Counted from the first letter of the stretch, positions 17,978 to 26,487 are shown. The stretch: 64,000 nt of DNA from JANNBN01 sp031430595 (GCA_031430595.1 JANPBU010000040.1:112213-176212), one strand, 5' to 3'. Notes: generated by a model not told the origin, from the sequence alone. Program-made: numbers and translations.

Positions 17978-18951
17978 ACCAACTCGCAGTTTCAGATTTC
18001 GAGCATCTCGAAGTGGCGCTTGTCGCCGACGGCCTTGAGTTTCCAGAAGGCCCCGTCGTGATGCCAGATGGAAGCATCGTGGTCTGCGAGATCAAGGGCG
18101 AGTGCTTAACCCTCGTGCCTCGCCTCGACGATCGGCAATGGGGACCGAAAGAACTGTATGCGAACGTACCAGGGGGACCGAACGGAGCCGCACTTGGGCC
18201 CGATGGTGCCCTGTACATCTGCAACAACGGCGGCAGTTTCGAATGGCAGAGCCGCGGTGGGCTGACGTTGCCAGGGCCACGACCAACAACGTGGACCGGC
18301 GGGCGTATCGAGCGGGTTGACCCGTTCACGAGGGAGGTTTCCGAACTGTACCGATCCTCGATGGCCGCTGACGGCTCACAAATCGAGCTTCGTGGGCCGA
18401 ACGACCTTGTAATGGACGGCCACGGCGGTTTCTGGTTCACCGATCACGGTACCCGCACCGACCGAACCGCCGACCGAACTGGCATTCACTACGCGCTTGT
18501 TGACGGCACGTCGTGTTGCGAAGTCATCTTTCCGACAAACGAACCCAACGGTATCGGCCTCTCCCCTACCGGCGACGCCCTGTACTGGGCCGAGACTCAT
18601 ACCGGACGAGTGTTTAGTCGCCCAATTCTTGCACCAGGAGTTGTAGATGTCGCAGGACCATATGGGTACTTACTGGTTGGTTTACCCGGTTTCCAGCTAC
18701 TCGATTCCTTAGCCATCGATGCCGACGGTCGAGTATGCGTGGCCACACTCATCCAGGCTGGGATCACCGTTGTGTCGCCCGCCAACGGCGAAACCGTGAA
18801 GGCGGTTCTACCGGCCGAGTGGGGTGACCCAATGGTTACGAACATCGCGTTCGGGGGCGTCGAAATGCGAACGGCGTACATCACACTCAGCGGAACCGGA
18901 CGCTTGATTGAAGTGAAGTGGCCCGTCGCCGGGTTGCGCCTGGCTCACTAA
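17974..18951 (+). CDS. SMP-30/gluconolactonase-like lactonase
   Basis: The protein has 325 residues from the ATG at 17974, which overlaps the previous stop. It is a six-bladed propeller of the SGL family with LEFPEGPVVMPDGSIVVCEI near 20 (the Glu is the first metal ligand), RGPNDLVMDGHGGFWFTDHG near 137, and EPNGIGLSPTGDALYWAETH near 190, containing the Asn and Asp expected at the metal site. These enzymes hydrolyse sugar or organophosphate lactone-type esters with a divalent metal. It has no signal peptide, so it is cytoplasmic. The natural substrate is unknown. Confidence 0.86.
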   Translation: MNQLAVSDFEHLEVALVADGLEFPEGPVVMPDGSIVVCEIKGECLTLVPRLDDRQWGPKELYANVPGGPNGAALGPDGALYICNNGGSFEWQSRGGLTLPGPRPTTWTGGRIERVDPFTREVSELYRSSMAADGSQIELRGPNDLVMDGHGGFWFTDHGTRTDRTADRTGIHYALVDGTSCCEVIFPTNEPNGIGLSPTGDALYWAETHTGRVFSRPILAPGVVDVAGPYGYLLVGLPGFQLLDSLAIDADGRVCVATLIQAGITVVSPANGETVKAVLPAEWGDPMVTNIAFGGVEMRTAYITLSGTGRLIEVKWPVAGLRLAH

Positions 18952-18978
18952 AGTCTGAAGCGGCTTCTTCGAATCGAC

Positions 18979-19557
18979 TCAGATAGCTCGGTGCTCGTCT
19001 TCGGCATACCGATCGGTGACCACACCAAGCCCATCTGCAACTCGATTGACGTAGGCGAAGTACGAGACAACCTGATTTACGTCGAGTAGGTCACGGTCAG
19101 TCAAACCATGTGAGCGCATATCATCAAGGTCTGAGGCGATCATGGCCCAAGGGGTGCACGTTAACTTGTACGCATAGTCCAGCATCGCTCGTTGCCGATC
19201 GGTGACCGTCGCTGTCGTGTAATCCTGCTGTAACGCCCGGGCTAGTTCAGTATTTTTCGTGAGGCGCACCAGACCGGCGGCATGGTGAGCAATTCAATAG
19301 TTGCACTTATTAATTGACGAAACCAGTACGCCAATCATCTCCCGCTCAGGCCGAGTGATGGCAGACTTTCCATACATAACCGTTCGATACATATCGACGT
19401 GAGCCCGCAGAGTTTCGGGGTGCAAGCTGTGAACTTTGAGAATGTTGTCGACCAAGTTATTCGCCGGGTCCCATTCCTTTTCGTACAGTTCCTTGAGTAG
19501 CCCTTCAGCCTCGTCTTCGGGGATAGTTCGTATCCATGCTGCAGGTTCAAGTGACAT
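18979..19557 (-). CDS. Selenoprotein: carboxymuconolactone decarboxylase/AhpD-like peroxidase-related protein with CxxU
   Basis: Reading the TGA at 19294-19296 as selenocysteine gives 192 residues from the ATG at 19557, with Sec at residue 88 in the motif C-N-Y-U followed by IAHHAAGLVRLTKN. The upstream part (IRTIPEDEAEGLLKELYEK, VDNILKVHSLHPETLRAHVDMYR, REMIGVLVSSINK) and the downstream part (RQRAMLDYAYKLT, DLLDVNQVVSYFAYVNRVADGLGV) are the two halves of one CMD/AhpD-like domain in the same frame, where relatives have CxxC. The redox pair would act in peroxide or thiol chemistry. AhpD-like selenoproteins are known from marine metagenomes. The gene follows a GNAT gene by 47 bp. No sel genes lie in this window. 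Confidence 0.85.
19251..19296 (-). promoter_or_regulatory. Candidate bacterial SECIS element
   Basis: Immediately after the TGA on the minus strand the mRNA can fold. CACCA pairs with TGGTG, and an alternative upper stem CGCC/GGTG leaves GGTCT as the apical loop. GGTCTG begins exactly 18 nt after the TGA. From memory, this matches the distance and sextet in E. coli fdhF, where SelB binds. The fold is short and was judged by eye. Confidence 0.6.
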
Positions 19558-19604
19558 AGACGCAAGTATGTCAAACTCCCGTCGAGAAAATTGAACGATG
19601 CGAG

Positions 19605-20273
19605 TCAGTCGCCTAAACCGAGAAGTACTCGACAGGGCTGCAACCCCGTCACGACGATATTGTTCGTCGGCTTCCATCGATCACGACTCAGGCGAAATCG
19701 TTGGCTGGTAACCGCAGTACCCCTCGGCGCCACCGTGTCAATCCCGTCGAGTTCGTACCCTAGTTTGGTCGAAACACCGTTTGAGGCGAGGTTGTCGGTA
19801 AAGGCTTCACTGAGCATTGCCTTCGCCTCAAGGTGTTCAAACGCAAATTCGAGCAAAGCTGATCGCATCTCAAAGCCAAAGCCTTTTCGCTGAAACCTTG
19901 CGCCCAGCCACGAGCCCGAATGACCCTCGCGAAGCAAAGCGAATTTCTCGGTCACCATTGATTGGATACCAATAAGTTCATCGTCATGAAAGACGAAAAA
20001 CTCAAGATTCCACGCCAATGGCTGAAACGAGGCACGGGTCGACCACCAATATCGGAGGCTGTTCCAATCGCGTTCAGGTTTCACTGCATCTGTAAACGGG
20101 AATCGAAACGGCATCACGGCCGGGTCGTGGATACCGTCATCGATAAGTCGAATCGCTTGTTCAAAGTCTTCATCTCTACCGACGCGCATCACTAGATGCT
20201 CGGTTTCGAGACGCAATCCAAAGAGCGGCCAGTGACGTTCCAGAATGTTTGGCTTACCTACGTTCACAGGCAT
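19605..20273 (-). CDS. GNAT-family N-acetyltransferase (RimJ/RimL-like)
   Basis: The 222-residue protein has a GNAT opening (LETEHLVMRVGRDEDFEQAIRLI) near 22-44, a central strand FFVFHDDELIGIQSMV near 93, the acetyl-CoA region SWLGARFQRKGFGFEMRSALLEFAF near 120-145 (variant of R/Q-x-x-G-x-G/A), and SEAFTDNLASNGVSTKLGYE near 155-175. It transfers an acetyl group to an amine, the acceptor being unknown. It is 47 bp upstream of the selenoprotein gene on the same strand and probably co-transcribed with it. Confidence 0.85.
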   Translation of the reverse strand: MPVNVGKPNILERHWPLFGLRLETEHLVMRVGRDEDFEQAIRLIDDGIHDPAVMPFRFPFTDAVKPERDWNSLRYWWSTRASFQPLAWNLEFFVFHDDELIGIQSMVTEKFALLREGHSGSWLGARFQRKGFGFEMRSALLEFAFEHLEAKAMLSEAFTDNLASNGVSTKLGYELDGIDTVAPRGTAVTSQRFRLSRDRWKPTNNIVVTGLQPCRVLLGLGD

Positions 20274-20320
20274 TCACGAGTTTGCCAGAACTTAGACTGG
20301 TTCCGTCTGGAATTTATTCA

Positions 20321-23263
20321 TCAGCGTTTTAGGTGCGCCCCGGCAGTGCCGCCAGTTTTCATCAGGTACAAGCCCATAAGAAGTAGAAGCAAAGCACCAC
20401 AAAGCATCCAAACGGAGAGCGATCCGGTCTGGCTGAGTTGCTCGACTTCCGTACTTTGACTCACCTCGTTAGACAGCACCTGAACGACAGGCCGTGATGG
20501 CACCGTCGATCCGATAGTCACCGGTTCGTCGGCAACCGAAGGAGCTACTTCCCTCACGATTAGCGCTGTGACGCAAGCGAGATCAGTGGCAGTTGCAGTC
20601 GCTGACCCGATCAGCCCGTTCGCTGTTGCTGAAAGGCAACCGTCAGCAATAACAAGAGTTTTGCAATTGCGTTGCAACGGGTCTGAAGTGTCAAACGTGA
20701 CTCGCTCGCCCGCAGCCAAGTTTCCGATGAAACGATCGCATCCCGCCAACGAGGTATTCACCGTCACACCGGTGAGCGGTGACGAACCACAGTTCGTTAC
20801 ATCGAATTGGTACTCAGCCACGTTTACAACCAATATGCGCGCAGCGTTTGTGGAGTTATTGGCATCTTGCCAGGGGCCACTAACCCCCCGGGTTGAGGCG
20901 TCCCTCACAAACGACGTGATACCAACACATGGTTTCGAAGGGGTGGCTGACGTGGGTGCGCTAGTCGCAACGGTGGACGATGCCGTCGTAGTTGGCGGAG
21001 TCGTAGTTGTCGGGGTCGTTGTCGGGGTCGTTGTCGGGGTCGTCGTTGTCGTCGTTGAAGTTGTCGTCGTTGAAGTTGTCGTGACGGGCGGAATCGTCGA
21101 AGTGGTCACCACAGGAAGTGTCGTCACTATCGAAGTACCGGGATTCTCGATAGTTGTAGGAGGAGTCAAGGTCGTCGTGGTCGGCTTCAGGGTGCCGTAT
21201 GTATTGGTGATCAATACGATTGCCCGGCAATCGGGGTTGGTATTCGTTTCCGTTCCCCCGCAAGACGACAACACGGTCACCCGGCCATCGGTCGAGAGGT
21301 TTGAGTTATCGGTATAAGAAACATCGGCACCATCTGAACGAACTTCGGTCACTAGACACGAGGTACCCGTGGCAACTTCGAACACGAGGGTTTGTCGATC
21401 TCGCATCAGAAACGTTTGCTTCAGTCCGTTGTTGTTGCAACTCAGGTTCACTTCGAAGATACCGATTGCCGACTGTGGATCACCCACTACAAGTTTCGAG
21501 ATCGTCACTGTATTTAGGAATCTGCTTGTCGACGTGAGAGTCGACCCGTCTGCGTTCGTAGTTGCGCTTCGATCGGCAACGAGCAGGCCTGGGAGGCCTC
21601 CTTCAAATTGAACCGACGTTGCACCCCCGTTGTCAATTTCGGTAAGCGTACAGAGCGATGTCGGCAGCAAGCGAGGAAAATCTCGACTCGAAATTAGTCG
21701 AGTTGAGTTCAAAAAGGCTCCTATCGGAAAGTCCAGCGCAGATGAGCCGGCGGCCGTGAGAACAGGGCTCAAATCATTGACACACTGAACCCGCATCACG
21801 AAAGGCCGATTCGAATTTATCTCGCCAATCCAGGTCTTCTTCACCGAAAACTGCGGCCACGCCAACGAATATACGATGTCGGCATCCGTGGTTATCGACA
21901 GCGGCTCGCTCACCGTTCCGAACGGAGACGAAGCCTGCCGCACGACCCCTCCCACACGAAGCACGGCACGCGCCCCAGGAAAATCCCCATTGAAAGGAAG
22001 GCCATTTAACTGAAACGTGCATTCGTTGGCTGCGGTAACGGCGAAATAGAGCGGGATTGTCCCACCAGCAGCCGGATAGCTCGCACTTTGTTGCACGCTC
22101 GTCGGCGCCGTGCACCTTTCCACAACCTGCAAGCCTGTAAGGTTCACTGGGGCCGACCCCGAAACGACGACGCTGGTTCTGATGGCAATTTGGGAACTAC
22201 CCCTCCTTCCAGAACAGGCCAGATCAGACCCTGCGATCAGCGGCCCGCGAGCCAGACCATTCCTTGTCGGTTGTGCCACAACAGAAGCCGTTGTGCAGAA
22301 CGAACCGCTAGCCGCAACGCTCGTACAGGCCGGTTGCTCGACAGTCGTGAATTCAGAGGTGGTGCCGGCGGGGATGTTTTCAAACGTGCGAGCGCAACCA
22401 GCGATGTCATCGTTGATCACCACATTCGAGAGGTCGAGGTCGCCGCAATTGGTGACAGCTACTCGGTAGTCGAGGTTTGTCGTTGCCCCAACCAACGCGG
22501 CCCTGGCCGGAGTATCTGCATCGATCCACGCCTCCCCTAAGCCCGACTGGCGAACCTGCTTAGAAACTTTCATGCAGGGTTTGACTACTTCAGCAACCGT
22601 CTGTTCGAACGTTCCAACCACCGCTTTTCCGGTCTCATCGTAGATTTCAACGCGAAAATCGCCGACGATATCGGGCCCAACAGTTGCTGTCGTGGAACGA
22701 AGTTGAGGCACCGAGCAGGTGTACTCAAGACTGCCTTCCGCCGGAACCAGCACAGGTTGCATGATGCTGCAACCGTTTCCGAAAGACGGGTCATTCGAAA
22801 CACCGAACAAAGCTGTCACCAGAGAGGCAACGGGCTTGCCGTCTACATCGGTACGACGCGGATACACCCGCATTCTAAAGATGGCAGTTTCGCCTTCGTT
22901 GAACGTTGGGTACCCGGACTCTTGAACGTTGTAGCGGCTAGGGCTCAATGGGCTGGCGAACTGGTCGATCGGGGCGGTTTTTTGGAACGGGTCAGCGTCG
23001 CTGAACAACCCATCCGGAAGTTGCACTTCGCTTTGAAAGAGAAGCCCACCGGCAGCTGTCGACGCTTCTGGTCCCCTGCGACCGAGGCCATCTTCGGCTG
23101 CCGTGCGAATGGTGATCGCAGACCGCTGTCCTGTCTCAGCAGTTGCACCCGGTAGGGCGACTAGCGCAGCACCACCGATCAGGATCGATGAGAACACACA
23201 GGCCAATCCACCGTGGTAGCGGGCCCGTGACCACGACTTACCTTGAGATGCTGTTCCCGCCAC
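20321..23263 (-). CDS. Large secreted surface protein with duplicated Cys domain, Thr stalk and C-terminal anchor
   Basis: The protein has 980 residues. A signal peptide (GGLACVFSSILIGGAALVALPGATA) is near 18-42. Residues about 228-330 and 805-910 are divergent copies of one module, each with an opening Cys, W.DA, a VTNCG motif, a later C in AGC, and a Cys pair. A DUF5979-like segment (TISKLVVGDPQSAIGIFEVNLSC) lies near 593-660. A Thr/Pro stalk of almost only T, P and S separates it from the second module. The end, QLSQTGS plus a hydrophobic helix LWMLCGAL-like and a KR tail, resembles a sortase or membrane anchor, though not canonical LPxTG. It is probably an adhesin or envelope protein. Confidence 0.8.
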   Translation of the reverse strand: MAGTASQGKSWSRARYHGGLACVFSSILIGGAALVALPGATAETGQRSAITIRTAAEDGLGRRGPEASTAAGGLLFQSEVQLPDGLFSDADPFQKTAPIDQFASPLSPSRYNVQESGYPTFNEGETAIFRMRVYPRRTDVDGKPVASLVTALFGVSNDPSFGNGCSIMQPVLVPAEGSLEYTCSVPQLRSTTATVGPDIVGDFRVEIYDETGKAVVGTFEQTVAEVVKPCMKVSKQVRQSGLGEAWIDADTPARAALVGATTNLDYRVAVTNCGDLDLSNVVINDDIAGCARTFENIPAGTTSEFTTVEQPACTSVAASGSFCTTASVVAQPTRNGLARGPLIAGSDLACSGRRGSSQIAIRTSVVVSGSAPVNLTGLQVVERCTAPTSVQQSASYPAAGGTIPLYFAVTAANECTFQLNGLPFNGDFPGARAVLRVGGVVRQASSPFGTVSEPLSITTDADIVYSLAWPQFSVKKTWIGEINSNRPFVMRVQCVNDLSPVLTAAGSSALDFPIGAFLNSTRLISSRDFPRLLPTSLCTLTEIDNGGATSVQFEGGLPGLLVADRSATTNADGSTLTSTSRFLNTVTISKLVVGDPQSAIGIFEVNLSCNNNGLKQTFLMRDRQTLVFEVATGTSCLVTEVRSDGADVSYTDNSNLSTDGRVTVLSSCGGTETNTNPDCRAIVLITNTYGTLKPTTTTLTPPTTIENPGTSIVTTLPVVTTSTIPPVTTTSTTTTSTTTTTTPTTTPTTTPTTTTPPTTTASSTVATSAPTSATPSKPCVGITSFVRDASTRGVSGPWQDANNSTNAARILVVNVAEYQFDVTNCGSSPLTGVTVNTSLAGCDRFIGNLAAGERVTFDTSDPLQRNCKTLVIADGCLSATANGLIGSATATATDLACVTALIVREVAPSVADEPVTIGSTVPSRPVVQVLSNEVSQSTEVEQLSQTGSLSVWMLCGALLLLLMGLYLMKTGGTAGAHLKR
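21009..21074. repeat. Tandem repeats encoding the Thr/Pro stalk
   Basis: Three 12-bp units GTCGGGGTCGTT/C (21009-21044) are followed by two identical 15-bp units GTTGTCGTCGTTGAA (21045-21074). They lie inside the surface-protein gene and encode PTTT and STTTT-type repeats on the minus strand, so stalk length may vary between strains. Confidence 0.85.
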
Positions 23264-23359
23264 GAAATGCTCCGATCACCTGGTCTGCCTTTTCATGCAA
23301 ACTGAATGGAAGTTCACTCTAGGTGACAAATATTGAGGACGCCAGCAGCGCAGGGTTTG

Positions 23360-25000
23360 TCAGCACTCCGACAAACGCTTAGCCAATCGCAAGGTGGCCA
23401 GGGAGGCCGGAGCCGACAACGCCGCCAGGGCTACTTCATAGTCAGGAAGTTCGTACACGTCACCGGTATCGGTGATCATGATGAACCGGTCGAACTTCAT
23501 CAAGAACGTGCGATCGTGGCTCACAGCAATCACCGTTCCTTCAAAACCGTCGAGTGCTTGTTCCAATGATTCCGACGAATCAACATCGAGGTTGTCGGTC
23601 GGCTCATCGAGTAGCAACACGTTGTGACCTTCGAGTTCAAGACACAAAATTTCTAAGCGCGCTTTCTGTCCACCCGAAAGAGTTTGAAACTCTTGTTTTG
23701 CAGTCGACCGAAGGCCGTACCGAGAGAGCGATTTCATCGACTTTTCGTCGTCGTGCACCCGGTCACGAACAATCTCGAAACACTCCCGGCCAAGAAAGTC
23801 TGGTCGATCGTTAATCTGGTTGAACACGCCAATCGATGTGCGAGGTCCGAAGGCAATACTTCCCGAGTCAGGGGTTTTGGTGCCGGCAAGGGCTCCGAGC
23901 AGATGAGACTTTCCCGTTCCATTCGGCCCGATAAGACCTATCCGCTCACCATGATGAATCTCGTCGCTGAACGGCAAGAAAAGGTCACCCATCGAGACGC
24001 CTTTCATCATCACGACTCGCCGCGCCGCATCGGCACCTCGTAAGTTCACACATATCTGCTGGTTAGCGACTGGTGGCGGCGGTGGTCCAACGGCCACATA
24101 CTTTTCCCAGCGAGTTTCCGCCGCGTTTGCTTTTGTTGCGTTCTTGAAGTTCTGCGCAGCACGCTGCTTCATGATTTTCATGTGATGAAACAGGCGACGC
24201 TCTTCATCGTTCCACCGCTTCAAATCATCACCCAGTAACTCTTGTCGCTTGGCCCGCACCTCGCCGAAAGTCGCATACGAGGCACCGTGTACCCAACAAC
24301 CAGCACCCTCCACGGCGATGATTTTGTTTGTGACACGCTCGAGCAGGGTTCGATCGTGGCTCACCATCAAAATGGTCGACCTACACCCTCGAATTTGCTC
24401 TTCCAGCCAAACTCGCGTCGGAATGTCGAGATAGTTATCTGGTTCGTCAAGAAGCAGCACATCGGCACCCGAAGAAAGAAGAAGATCGAGCACCAAACGC
24501 TTTCGCTCACCACCAGAAAGTTCGCTGACCAGTCGAGTTGAGAAATCGAGGATCGGCGTTTTCACGCTACGTTCAGCAGCCGCGAACCACTTCGACTCAA
24601 GTTCGTAACCACCCAGATCACCCCAGACCGAAAGCGCCTCGGCATAAGCCATTCCGTCATCTGATCCGTCCATCATGGCTCGCTCGGCGATGACCAATGT
24701 TCGACCTGCGGTACGAAGTTCCTTCGGTGCAACCTCAATCAACATCTCGCGCAAGGTGTCGGTGGGGCTCGACATTCCAACGTCTTGGGTCATCGTGAGA
24801 ACGGTGCCCCTTATCGAAACTTCGCCCTCGTCAGCGACAAGGTCACCACCAAGAATGCGCAGGATCGTTGACTTTCCAACCCCGTTTGGCCCAACGATCG
24901 CCGCATGCTCACCGGGCGACACCCCGAAGCTGACCCCAAAGAACAGAGAGTCACGACCAGGGTGCCCAAATTCGAGTTCAGAAACGGAAATACTGCTCAC
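23360..25000 (-). CDS. ABC-F family ATPase
   Basis: The 546-residue soluble protein has two ABC domains and no membrane part. The first has Walker A GPNGVGKST near 40, signature LSGGERKRL near 165 and Walker B LLLDEPDNYLD near 182. The second has GPNGTGKSHLL near 355, LSGGQKARL near 443 and LLLDEPTDNLDVD near 465. An inter-domain linker rich in charged residues (about 245-300) is typical of ribosome-binding ABC-F proteins. Relatives act on ribosomes as translation factors or antibiotic protectors; the DNYLD variant in the first domain is common in actinobacterial housekeeping members. Confidence 0.9.
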   Translation of the reverse strand: MSSISVSELEFGHPGRDSLFFGVSFGVSPGEHAAIVGPNGVGKSTILRILGGDLVADEGEVSIRGTVLTMTQDVGMSSPTDTLREMLIEVAPKELRTAGRTLVIAERAMMDGSDDGMAYAEALSVWGDLGGYELESKWFAAAERSVKTPILDFSTRLVSELSGGERKRLVLDLLLSSGADVLLLDEPDNYLDIPTRVWLEEQIRGCRSTILMVSHDRTLLERVTNKIIAVEGAGCWVHGASYATFGEVRAKRQELLGDDLKRWNDEERRLFHHMKIMKQRAAQNFKNATKANAAETRWEKYVAVGPPPPPVANQQICVNLRGADAARRVVMMKGVSMGDLFLPFSDEIHHGERIGLIGPNGTGKSHLLGALAGTKTPDSGSIAFGPRTSIGVFNQINDRPDFLGRECFEIVRDRVHDDEKSMKSLSRYGLRSTAKQEFQTLSGGQKARLEILCLELEGHNVLLLDEPTDNLDVDSSESLEQALDGFEGTVIAVSHDRTFLMKFDRFIMITDTGDVYELPDYEVALAALSAPASLATLRLAKRLSEC

Positions 25001-25062
25001 CCGTAGATTGTCGCAGACTGCCTGTCGGGCAAGTCACTACGTTCAGACTCTCAGACTGCCTG

Positions 25063-25749
25063 TCAGGACACCGACACTGGCGGCTCGCTGACTGACAGGG
25101 TCTTCGTAACCACATCGTCAGGTGTTGTCATCAAGAAGTTGTAGACGGGTTCTGGAAACTTCGCATGGGGTTTCGAGGGGTCGATCGGAGGTTGAGCAAC
25201 TGCGCCACCTTGACTGACGAACTCGGGCGGGGCGGTGTATCGCTGTAGTTCGTCAGCAGATATTCCCGCAAGCGCAACTACTTCGGGATCAATCCAAGCC
25301 CGCTCGTCAATTCCCACGTCAGAGTACGAAACCTCAAGATTCAACCCCTCCGGCCCGGCAAAGTAAATCGAGTGGCACATTCCGTGGTTCAACGGCCCGT
25401 AGATATTGATGCCACGACTGCGAATTCGGTCACGCATCGCAAGTAGCTGGTCCATTGAATCAACGTTGAACGCTACGTGTTGCATGGTGCCGGCAGCGCT
25501 CGGGGCACCGGGGTTGGCAGCATGGCTGACACCGACGATTGCCTCGATCGCCGCAACCTCGGGGGTTTGCACGAAGGCCAAATAGGAAAGGTCGTTGAGT
25601 TTCAGAAAACCGTGCCATGCCCCTTCGACACCGTGCATCCAGTAGAGCGCTTTGAGTTCGGCACCGAGCACATCTGTACAAAACTCGATCTGCCCTTTGA
25701 TGTCACTAGTCATTAAGGCCAAATGGTGAATCCCGTTGGGTAAACCCAT
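25063..25749 (-). CDS. VOC-family (glyoxalase/extradiol dioxygenase-like) protein
   Basis: This 228-residue vicinal-oxygen-chelate protein has metal-ligand positions in IHHLALMTSDIKGQIEFC (His near 7-8), GTMQHVAFNVDSMDQLL (His near 93) and GLNLEVSYSD (Glu near 138). The C-terminal 80 residues are a tail not needed for the fold. It may be a ring-cleavage dioxygenase-like or isomerase enzyme; the substrate is unknown. A CAGACTGCCTGTC direct repeat at 25014 and 25052 flanks the end of the gene. Confidence 0.85.
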   Translation of the reverse strand: MGLPNGIHHLALMTSDIKGQIEFCTDVLGAELKALYWMHGVEGAWHGFLKLNDLSYLAFVQTPEVAAIEAIVGVSHAANPGAPSAAGTMQHVAFNVDSMDQLLAMRDRIRSRGINIYGPLNHGMCHSIYFAGPEGLNLEVSYSDVGIDERAWIDPEVVALAGISADELQRYTAPPEFVSQGGAVAQPPIDPSKPHAKFPEPVYNFLMTTPDDVVTKTLSVSEPPVSVS

Positions 25750-25796
25750 GGTGTCTCCTCAGATCGATGTTCCGTTGTTTTCGACAATAGGCGACC

Positions 25797-25967
25797 TCAC
25801 GACCGTGCCTTCCACGTTCCGCCATAGGTGTACCCAGGTTCAGTAGAGGCAGCGTCATAGCAATTGCGACAGATAAACACCCACGTAAGGAATCTGTCGG
25901 AACGGATTCGGAACAGAACCGACGCAGGTTTCAAACACATCACACAAACTTTTGCAGGCCTAGCCAC
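25797..25967 (-). CDS. Small zinc-ribbon protein
   Basis: The protein has 56 residues from the GTG at 25967, which overlaps the end of the DUF2809 gene. Two cysteine pairs, KVCVMCLKP and FICRNCYD, are about 23 residues apart and predict a zinc ribbon. The end EPGYTYGGTWKARS resembles short actinobacterial proteins ending in YRYGGTWKA, which supports coding status. A longer upstream frame to 26048 lies inside the DUF2809 gene and is rejected. Function is unknown. Confidence 0.6.
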   Translation of the reverse strand: MARPAKVCVMCLKPASVLFRIRSDRFLTWVFICRNCYDAASTEPGYTYGGTWKARS

Positions 25968-26400
25968 TTGTGTGGCCCCTTGCGTCGGGCATTTCAAAAT
26001 GCCGGGCGACCACGATGCTGGCAACGACACCAACCGCGTAACAAACAATATCGCTCCACAAGAATCCGTGACCGAGAAGAATGTCGAGCGGAGTTTCCTC
26101 TCGCAGGCGAACCAACCAAGACACCGTGATCAGCTGTTGCAATTCAATAAGTACACAGATACCGAACCCGAAAGCTACACAAACGGCCAAACGATGCCGA
26201 TGCAACACGAAACAAACCCCGAACGTGATGCAAGCCGCAGACAGCACGTCGCCGCCGTATTCGCGCACCAAGCCGGGCATCGGCAATGCTGACACCCGGC
26301 TGGCCAGCCCAAGCGGAACAGTCACCGCAATGAGTAACAGGTGAAGTTTTCTGGTGCTCAAGCCGCTATTCCCGAGGGCGCGCCCACTTCTCATCGACAT
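25960..26400 (-). CDS. DUF2809-like small membrane protein
   Basis: The protein has about 146 residues with four hydrophobic segments: KLHLLLIAVTVPLGLASRV, DVLSAACITFGVCFVLH, LAVCVAFGFGICVLIELQQL and FLWSDIVCYAVGVVASIVVA. The PGLVREYGGDVL loop and the HGFLWSDIVCY motif fit the DUF2809 (VanZ-neighbour) family of unknown function. The start is ATG 26400 or 26394; both lie within a GCGCCCAC repeat cluster downstream of thrB. A longer frame to 26487 is possible but contains only repeat-derived sequence. Confidence 0.75.
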   Translation of the reverse strand: MSMRSGRALGNSGLSTRKLHLLLIAVTVPLGLASRVSALPMPGLVREYGGDVLSAACITFGVCFVLHRHRLAVCVAFGFGICVLIELQQLITVSWLVRLREETPLDILLGHGFLWSDIVCYAVGVVASIVVARHFEMPDARGHTSG

Positions 26401-26484
26401 CGCGCCCACCTCAGATGCTTTTCCGTGGTTTTGACCCGGTTTCGGCACGAGGTGGGCGCGCAAGCGTAACGAGGTGGGCGCGAT
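26378..26484. repeat. Four-copy GCGCCCAC(C/T)TC repeat cluster, two direct and two inverted
   Basis: GCGCGCCCACTTC (26378-26390) and ATCGCGCCCACCTC (26399-26412) are mirrored by GAGGTGGGCGCGC (26449-26461) and GAGGTGGGCGCGAT (26471-26484). Each pair is spaced about 21-22 bp. The whole can fold into a long stem just downstream of the thrB stop and covers the start of the DUF2809 gene. Confidence 0.8.
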
Positions 26485-26487
26485 CAT

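Noticed and set aside
18979..19677. Two separate genes or a pseudogene in place of the selenoprotein
   Set aside because: The frame is unchanged across the TGA, family sequence continues immediately after it, the TGA replaces the second Cys of CxxC, and a SECIS-like loop sits at the right distance. The stretch upstream of 19557 has no homology and overlaps the GNAT gene.
20568..21317. Long plus-strand frame opposite the surface-protein gene
   Set aside because: Its Val/Gly-rich product is the shadow of the Thr/Pro repeat codons of the minus-strand gene.
25014..25064. CAGACTGCCTGTC direct repeat as a mobile-element target duplication
   Set aside because: The copies are 38 bp apart with no element between them and no other insertion marks.
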